Part shown: positions 1 through 6,857 of the stretch, in pieces | Layout of the letters: each line of letters starts with the position of its first letter | Numbering within the stretch: the first letter of the stretch is position 1 | DNA from: Candidatus Berkelbacteria bacterium | GTDB taxonomy: Bacteria > Patescibacteriota > UBA1384 > VFKW01 | DNA length: 45,458 nt | Reading direction: 5' to 3' | Assembly: GCA_009885355.1 (NCBI GenBank) | Contig: VFKW01000035.1 | Span: 1-45,458 of the forward strand | Made by a program: the position numbers and the translations under genes | Notes under the pieces: generated by a model | The model's input: only the letters and a program-made list of their open reading frames with translations | Told to the model about the DNA's origin: nothing | The model's database searches: none

Positions 1-1151
1 CTATCAGATGGTTGATACACATCTACTTCAAGAGCGTATGAAACCACCGTTGGAGTCAAGCCATCGTTCTGATCAACATCTTCCATCATAAGATGTGGAT
101 CATCGCCATTAGCCGGGTTGTTGCTGCTTAATGGCGCCCATTTTGTAGAAGAAAAGTTCGCAATACCTGTCAGACCGGAGTATTGAGTTGTATTATAACC
201 CAACCAGCCGGTATTAGCATTTTTAGTCGGTGCGGTTGGCGAAGTCCAGACTTGTGGAGTTGTCGCATTTGCCGCATTTCCAGCATAAGGATCAATATTA
301 TTTCCAGCGACCGACGTTCCTGTTAATGGTGTTGTCATTAGACCATAAACTATAAATCCATTATTAGCGTTGGTCCTCACCGTCAAACTGTGCGCCAATA
401 ATCTGATTGCATTTGGCGTCAAGGTCAAAAATGGAAGTGTATTGTAAGTTGAATCATTTGTTGTGTCATCTGTACCGTTTGCATCACCAACGGCTGTGGC
501 AACTGCAACTCCTGCTACGACAAATGTCAAAGCTGGATCAATTTTTGCCGTCATTGTCACATCAGCGGTAATATCATAAGTCAAAACTACATTATCTTTC
601 TTTTGACCATCAAGCATGCCTTCATTGTTCCAAGTTTGGATTTCGATAAAACATGTACCAGCCGATAAATTTCCATTGCCGGTCCCGGCATTGTTTGTAC
701 TTGTACAACCTGGAGTAACATCTCCACGCTGGGAAATATCCGGATTGACAATTCCATCCATGGTCCACTCAAGGGCTGCACCACTGGCAATTTCAGCTCC
801 TGCGGCATTTATCAATGTGATACCGGTTGAGATTGTGGAAACATCAGCTGTCCAATCCCCTACAACACCTGAATTTATAGCAAATAATGATGCTCCTAAA
901 ATGTCCAGTGAAGTTGGTGTCGTTCCACCTGTTGCCGCACTTTTCCAGTTCATTCTGATAGCTTTAACATTATGGGTTGAACCCAATGTCATCTTAAAGA
1001 TATATTTCGATCCAACTACTGGTTTTGGATTTGAAAGTCGGACACTTGCATTACCCATCAGTGCCGCTTGTGCCTGTATTGGCATGTAGAAACCAGCTAC
1101 CGTCATAAACGTTATGACAGCAACTAAAGCCTTGTGAAAATGTTTTTGCAT
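1..1151 (-). CDS. Secreted surface protein, partial (3' end outside window)
   Basis: The reading frame is open from an ATG at 1151 to the window edge, so about 383 residues are visible and the C-terminus is missing. A strong AGGAGG Shine-Dalgarno site lies just upstream of the ATG. The N-terminus is a signal peptide: basic start MQKHFHK, hydrophobic core, and an AQAA-like cleavage region near residue 30. The mature part is rich in Thr, Asn, Gly and Ser and looks like a beta-rich surface or S-layer-like protein; I recognise no family. Two Cys, about 15 residues apart in the middle of the visible part, could form a disulfide. It lies 247 bp downstream of the ATPase epsilon gene on the same strand, after a gap with a tandem repeat, so it may have its own promoter. 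It might belong to the surface system upstream, but nothing proves this. Confidence 0.75.
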   Translation of the reverse strand, partial: MQKHFHKALVAVITFMTVAGFYMPIQAQAALMGNASVRLSNPKPVVGSKYIFKMTLGSTHNVKAIRMNWKSAATGGTTPTSLDILGASLFAINSGVVGDWTADVSTISTGITLINAAGAEIASGAALEWTMDGIVNPDISQRGDVTPGCTSTNNAGTGNGNLSAGTCFIEIQTWNNEGMLDGQKKDNVVLTYDITADVTMTAKIDPALTFVVAGVAVATAVGDANGTDDTTNDSTYNTLPFLTLTPNAIRLLAHSLTVRTNANNGFIVYGLMTTPLTGTSVAGNNIDPYAGNAANATTPQVWTSPTAPTKNANTGWLGYNTTQYSGLTGIANFSSTKWAPLSSNNPANGDDPHLMMEDVDQNDGLTPTVVSYALEVDVYQPSD

Positions 1152-1266
1152 TTTCTCCTCCTTTTACTTAATAATTTTTATACTTCTTAAAACAAAAATA
1201 ATATCATATTCTAATAAATTCCCCTTCCTTAAGTTTTTTAAGAATATTTAAGTTTTATTCTTTTAT

Positions 1267-1304
1267 TAATATACATGGGCCAAATAATAATATACATGGA
1301 CCAA
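1267..1304. repeat. 21-bp tandem direct repeat, two copies
   Basis: The word TAATATACATGGGCCAAA starts at 1267 and recurs as TAATATACATGGACCAAA at 1288, one mismatch apart and with a 21-bp period (two helical turns). It lies in the gap between the epsilon gene and the partial surface protein. Helical phasing and position suggest a regulator binding site for the gene starting at 1151, but no matching regulator is identified. Confidence 0.45.
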
Positions 1305-1398
1305 AATGGTTCGTTAACCTATAAAATTCTGACCAGTAAACAATCTATTATTATCATAAATTATACTAAAATGTCTGTCAATAGCTGCATTAGTATTC

Positions 1399-1716
1399 TT
1401 AAAATCCAACCAAGATTGTAACCTTATTTTGGGTAATCTTTGCTACCCCTCCGTCAATATCTATTTCTTTTTGACCTTTTCCATTATCGATAATTAATGT
1501 GCCCTTGTCAAGTTTTGTAAATAGCGGTGTGTGGCCTGGCAAAATAGCCACATTCCCCCCGGGGCTGGTTGCAATGATCGTTTTTGCCTTGCCTTCATAC
1601 ATTACCGAACCAAGATTGACAACCGCCACATCCATCTCGCCGGGGATTTCTGTCGGCAATTGGAATGTGGATAACTCTTCAACTTCATCCTTTTTTACCC
1701 CTTCATCTGCTTCCAT
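1399..1716 (-). CDS. atpC: F-type ATPase epsilon subunit, beta-sandwich domain only
   Basis: This 105-residue protein ends the ATPase operon. The core from about residue 28 (MDVAVVN) matches the N-terminal beta-sandwich of epsilon, including the hallmark GNVAILPGHTPL (typical E. coli equivalent: GELGIYPGHAPL). The protein stops directly after the sandwich (ending KVTILVGF), so the two-helix C-terminal domain that inhibits ATP hydrolysis in many bacteria is absent. The first 27 residues are an acidic extension if the ATG at 1716 is used; that start overlaps the beta stop, and an internal ATG at 1635 would give a canonical N-terminus. In F1, epsilon links gamma to the polar loops of the c-ring, so its presence argues that a c-like ring is coupled. 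Loss of the helical domain would remove one brake on ATP-driven rotation. Confidence 0.88.
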   Translation of the reverse strand: MEADEGVKKDEVEELSTFQLPTEIPGEMDVAVVNLGSVMYEGKAKTIIATSPGGNVAILPGHTPLFTKLDKGTLIIDNGKGQKEIDIDGGVAKITQNKVTILVGF

Positions 1717-3107
1717 TTTGCCTCCACGGTTTCGATATTTCCGGCCATATAAAACGGCTCGTCTGTATAATCGTCATAATCTCCATTTAGGATCCTTGCT
1801 ACCCCTTCAACTGTCTCTTCAACCGGTACATATTGACCTTTAACATTGGTAAATTTCTCGGCTGTAAAAAAAGGTTGTGAAAAAAACTTTAATAATTTTT
1901 TTGATCTCTGAACCGTTACTTTTTCTCTTTCCGACAATTCATCTTCGCCCAAAATCGCAATAATATTTTGAAGCGATCGATATCTTTCCAATAATTTCAT
2001 CGCATCTTTTTGCGCCTTATGATGTTTTTCCCCCAATACACTGGCATCAACCGTCGAGCTTGATTCAAGGGGATCAACTGCCGGATAGATTTTCTGCTGA
2101 GTGATCTTACGAGAAAGCACTACGATTGAATCAAGGTGCGAAAAGATCGCCTGGATCGCCGGATCGGAAAAGTCATCCGCTGGCACATAAATCGCTTGCA
2201 CTGAAGTAATCGAGCCGGTCGAAGTCGAAACGATCCGCTCCTCCACCTCTCCGATCTCCGAGGCTAGAGTTGACTGGTAGCCGGTTTCCGACGGGATACG
2301 TCCAAGCACGATCGACACTTCCATCCCCGCCTGGATAAACCGAAAAATATTATCGATAAATAACAGAATATCGTTTTTTTTCCAATCCCTCAGATATTCC
2401 GCAATTGTGATTCCTGTCAATGGTGTGCGAAAACGCATTGCCGGCGATTCGTTCATCTGTCCGAGCACAATCGCCACATTTGGCAAAACTCCGGTTTCTT
2501 TTAGTGATAAATACAGCTCGTTACCTTCCCTGGTACGTTCTCCAACTCCGGCAAATACCGAGTTGTTGCCGTGCTTCATCGTCGTGTTGTGGATAATTTC
2601 CGTCACCAGTTGAGTTTTTCCCACACCCGCTCCTCCAAAGAAGCCAATTTTTCCTCCTTTGATAAATGGCGTTAAAAAGTCTAGTGCTTTGATGCCGGTT
2701 TCAATAATTGTGTCCGAGGTGATTACTTCCAAAAAATTTGGACTTGGTCTGTATATCGGGTAGTGTTCTTTTGTCAAAACCGGTCCGCAGTTATCCACAG
2801 GATCGCCAAAAACATTCACGATTCGTCCTAATAGTTCTGGTCCGACCGGCACGTGTAAAACGTCCCCGGTATCTTCTACCTCAATTCCTACTTTTAATCC
2901 GGACGAACTTCCCATCGCCAGACTTCTGACGGTATGGCTTGGTAAATGCTCAAACACTTCCAAAATTAATCGATCTCTAGTTCCCTTGACCAGCATCGCA
3001 TTATGAATATCCGGTAAAATTCCTGGGAAATGCACATCTACCACCGCCCCATGAATACCGACAATCTTGCCAATTTTATTTTTTACGACATTTTCCTTAT
3101 TTACCAT
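1695..3107 (-). CDS. atpD: F-type ATPase beta subunit (catalytic)
   Basis: The 470 residues match the full beta family length. Visible catalytic elements are the P-loop GGAGVGKT (about 158-165), the general-base Glu in GVGERTREGNELY (E190), Walker B LLFIDNIFRF (D252), and the DELSE motif in the C-terminal helical domain that contacts gamma. Nothing essential for ATP hydrolysis is missing. Small departures from consensus include YQSTLA for YQPTLA and SRKITQ for SRSIAE. The ATG at 3107 overlaps the gamma stop by 7 nt, and the 3' end overlaps epsilon, indicating translational coupling. Beta forms the alternating hexamer with alpha in the cytoplasm. Context raises the question of what this intact motor drives, because the c subunit of the operon is abnormal. 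Confidence 0.97.
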   Translation of the reverse strand: MVNKENVVKNKIGKIVGIHGAVVDVHFPGILPDIHNAMLVKGTRDRLILEVFEHLPSHTVRSLAMGSSSGLKVGIEVEDTGDVLHVPVGPELLGRIVNVFGDPVDNCGPVLTKEHYPIYRPSPNFLEVITSDTIIETGIKALDFLTPFIKGGKIGFFGGAGVGKTQLVTEIIHNTTMKHGNNSVFAGVGERTREGNELYLSLKETGVLPNVAIVLGQMNESPAMRFRTPLTGITIAEYLRDWKKNDILLFIDNIFRFIQAGMEVSIVLGRIPSETGYQSTLASEIGEVEERIVSTSTGSITSVQAIYVPADDFSDPAIQAIFSHLDSIVVLSRKITQQKIYPAVDPLESSSTVDASVLGEKHHKAQKDAMKLLERYRSLQNIIAILGEDELSEREKVTVQRSKKLLKFFSQPFFTAEKFTNVKGQYVPVEETVEGVARILNGDYDDYTDEPFYMAGNIETVEAKWKQMKG

Positions 3108-3982
3108 AGTGCGCTTCCTCCCAGAACCTCGGAAATCTTTTTATCAATCATTTTTCGGCGCTGTTTATTATATTCGTGGCTCAAATCTGTCAGTAGGATT
3201 TTGGAATTTTCAGAGGCTGTCTGCATTCCGACCATCTGCGCTGAAAACTGCGCCAGACGTGAATCCAATACCTGCTGTTGAAACAGCGCCGCGCGCAATT
3301 TAGCCGATATATCTCGGATCAATTCATCAACCGAAGGTTCAAATATAAATCTTACCTGCTCTTCTTTATGTTCCTCGGCATTGCCTGTCGGCGGTGTTGC
3401 CATCAAAACCTCAACTACATCTCGTTTGATTGTATTTACAAATCGAGAGTAAACCATCAATACTCGGGAATAATATGGGAACATCGTTACCAGCCGTGCT
3501 AGTTCAGTATATGAAAATTCATCCGGTAGAGAATAAGGATAAAATTTGAAATTATACTTTTTATTGGTTAAATAATGTTCTTGCCCCTTTTTTCCGATAA
3601 TAAATATATCCGCTTCAGCATTTTCTCTCAAAATATGAGTTTCCAAGGCTTTAAAAACTTCGGCATTGTATTTCCCGCAAAGTCCTTGGTTGGATGTAAC
3701 CACAATTACCGCCATATTTTTATTTGTGGATAATTGTTTGCCTTTTTCCTTTTTTAGCGCTTTTTTATTGGCTTCTTCATATTCATGTTGATAGGCCAAA
3801 TCTTTATAGAAATTTAATTCCCGAAGCATCTCGGTTGCCTCATCGACAAATCTTTTTGCCGCCATCACTTTGTTACGCAAACTCGTCATTTTCATCGCTG
3901 CGATCTGTTGCAAGGCATTAGCAAAACCGCCGACTGATTTTACCACCGCAATTTTTTCTTTTGTCTCATTTAAAGTGGGCAT
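3101..3982 (-). CDS. atpG: F-type ATPase gamma subunit (central shaft)
   Basis: This 293-residue protein has normal gamma length. The two family-defining ends are visible: an N-terminal helix (TLNETKEKIAVVKSVGG, then QIAAMKMTSLRN) and a C-terminal helix containing MVGMQTASENS and LSHEYNKQRRKMIDKKISE, which together form the coiled-coil shaft inside the alpha-beta hexamer. The central Rossmann-like segment includes VVTSNQGLCGKYNAEV, matching the usual SDRGLCG motif with TSNQ in place of the first residues. It sits between alpha and beta in the standard order and overlaps the beta start by 7 nt. A conserved gamma implies a real rotor rather than a decayed operon. Confidence 0.96.
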   Translation of the reverse strand: MPTLNETKEKIAVVKSVGGFANALQQIAAMKMTSLRNKVMAAKRFVDEATEMLRELNFYKDLAYQHEYEEANKKALKKEKGKQLSTNKNMAVIVVTSNQGLCGKYNAEVFKALETHILRENAEADIFIIGKKGQEHYLTNKKYNFKFYPYSLPDEFSYTELARLVTMFPYYSRVLMVYSRFVNTIKRDVVEVLMATPPTGNAEEHKEEQVRFIFEPSVDELIRDISAKLRAALFQQQVLDSRLAQFSAQMVGMQTASENSKILLTDLSHEYNKQRRKMIDKKISEVLGGSALW

Positions 3983-3995
3983 TTAGAGCTTCTCC

Positions 3996-5822
3996 TTAGG
4001 TTTTTGGTGCTGTTGTCGCCTCGGGCGCCTTTGACTTATCCACAGCCTCATCTGGCTTTGCTTCTTCTTTCTTTTCTGGACTTTCAGGTTTTTTATCATC
4101 TCCGGCCGCCCCTTCAACAGGTGCCGTGCTTGTCGGCTTTACTTGCGCCGCGATTACCTTATCATATTCAATTTTTAGTGATTTTGCTACCGGCGTGTCA
4201 TTTTCGGCTATAAATTTGACTAAAAAATCCTTCAACGGCGACAAATCTTTGTCATCTACCTTTTTAGTACTTGTTCTCTCGGTTAATACACTAAATTGGT
4301 CTATTTTTTTTCGATAAAAATCCACCAATTCAATCTTTAATTTTGCCACCAAATCTAAAGCTAAATAATCAATATAGCCTTCACAAGTCACAAAAAGTAA
4401 AATTGTTTCTTCCGTCGGCGTAAAATTTAATCCCGATGCTTGGTTGAAAAATTCCAAAATTCTTTTGCCGCGATTGATTTCTTTTTCTGTTTCTTGGGTG
4501 ATTTCCGTATTCATCGTCTCATAAGATTTCACTTCATTATAACGAGCCAATTGCGAACCGGCCATGCTGCCGTAATTTCTCAAAATTTTTGGCTGGATAC
4601 TTCCGCCGATACGAGAAACCGACGAGCTCGAATTTACCGCCGGCAATATACCATCGTGCAGCATCTGACTGTCAAGATAAATATGTCCGTCCGTGATCGA
4701 CATCAGATTTGTTGTTATATATTCTGAAATATCTCCATTTTGCGTTTCGCAAAGCGGCAAGGCTGTGATCGAGCCTCCGGTAAATTCAGTCGCCACCTTC
4801 GCGCTTCTTTCCAATAATCTGGAATGTAAATAGAAAATATCACCAGGATAGGCATCTCTACCAGGAGAGCGTTTTAAAAGTAGCGACATTTGACGATAAG
4901 CTTTGGCATGTTTTGATAAATCATCATATATAACCAGCGCATCTTTGCCCAAATCGCTAAAATATTCAGCGATTGCCGTTCCGGCGTAAGGCGCTAAATA
5001 ATTTAATGATGGCGGATCATCTGAACTCCCCATCACAATTGTTGTATATTCAAGCGCTCCATGCTTTCCCAAATACTGCGAAAAAGCCTTCACTTTTGCC
5101 TTTTGTCCTCCGATTGTCACATAAATACAGTAGATATTTTGACCTTTTAAATTACAAATAATATCTGCCATCAGGCGGGTTTTCCCGGTTTTTCTATCCC
5201 CAGTTACTAGTTCTCTTTGCCCGCGGCCAATCGGGATAATCGAATCAACCACCAAAAAACCGGTTTTCAATTGATCAATAATCGGTGTTCTCATATAAAC
5301 CGGCGGCGCCGGCCGTTCCACTTCCATCAATTTCGAGCCTCGAATTACTCCTTTGCCATCCAGTGGCTTGCCGATAGGAGAGATCACTCTTCCCAAAACT
5401 CCATTACCAGCCGGTATTTTTAAAGTTTTTTGCGTTGAAATTACCATATTACCTTTTTTGACTCCAAAATAATCACCCAAAACCACAGTTTCTACTAGGT
5501 CGCTTGAGATGCCAAGGACCAATACCAAAACATCGCCCCCCTCGTCCGTTTTGATTTTTAGCACATCATCAATCCGGGCATTTGACAGCCCGATAATTTT
5601 ACAAATCCCATCCCCGATATATATAACCTCGCCCACTTCCAAAATTTCAGGAGTAAGCTCGGCCTCGGGAAGTGATTTTTCCAGCATCTCGGTGATTTTT
5701 GATTGACTATCTCGGTCTTTTTTTATTATTTTTAAATCAATTCCCTCGAGTTCATCTTTCAAAAAATCTTCAATACTTCCAATCATCTGTTTTACCCTGC
5801 TTTCTGAATTGATTTCTTCCAT
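3996..5822 (-). CDS. atpA: F-type ATPase alpha subunit with charged C-terminal tail
   Basis: At 608 residues this is longer than the usual 500-515. The nucleotide-binding P-loop GDRKTGKT (208-215), the segment VIYDDLSKHAKAYRQMSLLLKR, and the arginine finger in SVSRIGG (R404) are all present, so alpha can support catalysis at beta. The extra length comes mainly from a low-complexity tail (about 562-608) rich in Pro, Lys, Glu, Ala and Thr, probably disordered and cytoplasmic, plus a longer linker before it. If ATG 5822 is used the gene overlaps delta by 31 nt and lacks a clear Shine-Dalgarno site; ATG 5786 sits 8 nt after AGGG, just past the delta stop, and may be the true start, giving 596 residues. 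The gene is third from last in the delta-alpha-gamma-beta-epsilon order. Confidence 0.95.
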   Translation of the reverse strand: MEEINSESRVKQMIGSIEDFLKDELEGIDLKIIKKDRDSQSKITEMLEKSLPEAELTPEILEVGEVIYIGDGICKIIGLSNARIDDVLKIKTDEGGDVLVLVLGISSDLVETVVLGDYFGVKKGNMVISTQKTLKIPAGNGVLGRVISPIGKPLDGKGVIRGSKLMEVERPAPPVYMRTPIIDQLKTGFLVVDSIIPIGRGQRELVTGDRKTGKTRLMADIICNLKGQNIYCIYVTIGGQKAKVKAFSQYLGKHGALEYTTIVMGSSDDPPSLNYLAPYAGTAIAEYFSDLGKDALVIYDDLSKHAKAYRQMSLLLKRSPGRDAYPGDIFYLHSRLLERSAKVATEFTGGSITALPLCETQNGDISEYITTNLMSITDGHIYLDSQMLHDGILPAVNSSSSVSRIGGSIQPKILRNYGSMAGSQLARYNEVKSYETMNTEITQETEKEINRGKRILEFFNQASGLNFTPTEETILLFVTCEGYIDYLALDLVAKLKIELVDFYRKKIDQFSVLTERTSTKKVDDKDLSPLKDFLVKFIAENDTPVAKSLKIEYDKVIAAQVKPTSTAPVEGAAGDDKKPESPEKKEEAKPDEAVDKSKAPEATTAPKT

Positions 5823-6334
5823 TGACTAGTTAATATATTCATCCTGGTCTTTAATGAATAATCCAATATAAAATTATCTTTTTTAATAATTGCCCCACCC
5901 AGAATATTTTTATCGACTTTTAGTTGAATTACGACCTTTCTTTCCATTTTTTTGGAGAGTTTGTCAGTCAAATTTCGGGTATCTTCGTCATTTAATTCTA
6001 TTGCCGCCGTTAAATTGAAAAAAACTATCTTGGCCGAAATTTCTGCAAATTCATCTGAAAACGTTTTAAAATGCCCCGGATCAAACAGCCAAAGATCGCC
6101 CTTTTTAATCAATTCTTCAAAATAATTTCGAAGAGAGTCCGTCTCAATATTTTCCAGATTTGACTCTACTAAAATTCGTCTTTTATCTGTCTCATCTCCT
6201 GAGGATTTAACCACCGAATTATATCCGATCTTGTCGGAAAATATCGATAAATCAAAAGAGATTTGCTCTAATTCGTCTTTTCTATAGATCAAATCTAAGA
6301 TCGCCTTCAAATATTTTTCGATCTCACTTGTCAT
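5792..6334 (-). CDS. atpH: F-type ATPase delta subunit (peripheral stalk cap)
   Basis: This 180-residue protein has the length and position of delta. The N-terminal part is helical, and the C-terminal part contains KNILGGAIIKKDNFILDYSLKTR, which matches the delta signature (usually IGGF..R.GD..ID.S...R). Delta sits on top of the alpha3beta3 head and binds the C-terminus of subunit b, holding the head still. The start codon overlaps the end of b by 11 nt. Sequence similarity to well-known delta proteins looks weak outside the C-terminal motif, which is normal for this family. Its presence with b indicates a stator that resists rotation. Confidence 0.9.
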   Translation of the reverse strand: MTSEIEKYLKAILDLIYRKDELEQISFDLSIFSDKIGYNSVVKSSGDETDKRRILVESNLENIETDSLRNYFEELIKKGDLWLFDPGHFKTFSDEFAEISAKIVFFNLTAAIELNDEDTRNLTDKLSKKMERKVVIQLKVDKNILGGAIIKKDNFILDYSLKTRMNILTSQWKKSIQKAG

Positions 6335-6839
6335 CGTTTATCTCGCCTTCAACTTCTAAAAATGCTTTTTCGATCAGTTCTCTGTGGTCTTCATAAGTCA
6401 AACTTTTTGCCAAAACTTTTTTTGCCACTCCCATCACCAAGTCAACCATTTTTGTCTGCACTTCTTTTTTCTGTTCTTCTAGAAAATTATCCGCTTCTTC
6501 TTTTACATCTTCTTCGATTTTCTTCGCTTTTTCTTGTGCTTTTTTAATGATCTCGTCTGCCTGGCTCTTATCAATTATTACTTCTTTTGGTTTATTGAGT
6601 CTTTCCCGCAATATTTGTCGGTGCTTGTCTTCCAAGTCCTGAACAATCGATTTTAATTTTGCAATCTCTTTTTTTTCTCTAGCTTTTCTCTCTGCGATCT
6701 GTTGCAAATACTTTTCTTTTATTTCATGCAATTTCTTTTCGGCGATTTGTTGGATCTTTTTTTCTCGGTAATTAAAATAATAGCCTAAGAGAAATAGACA
6801 AACTCCGGTAATTGCTAAATTGGTAAATAAAACGTTCAT
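6324..6839 (-). CDS. atpF: F-type ATPase b subunit (peripheral stalk)
   Basis: This 171-residue protein has one N-terminal membrane helix (about residues 3-22) followed by a long charged coiled coil rich in Lys, Glu and Gln to the C-terminus, the standard architecture of subunit b. It starts at ATG 6839 after a strong GGAGGGG site, 18 nt downstream of the c-fusion stop, and overlaps delta. The C-terminal segment (LVMGVAKKVLAKSLTYEDHRELIEK) is the part that would bind delta. Normally the b membrane helix packs against subunit a; no a gene is seen beside it, so its membrane partner here is unknown. Confidence 0.92.
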   Translation of the reverse strand: MNVLFTNLAITGVCLFLLGYYFNYREKKIQQIAEKKLHEIKEKYLQQIAERKAREKKEIAKLKSIVQDLEDKHRQILRERLNKPKEVIIDKSQADEIIKKAQEKAKKIEEDVKEEADNFLEEQKKEVQTKMVDLVMGVAKKVLAKSLTYEDHRELIEKAFLEVEGEINDDK

Positions 6840-6857
6840 CTTTCCCCTCCAAATTTT

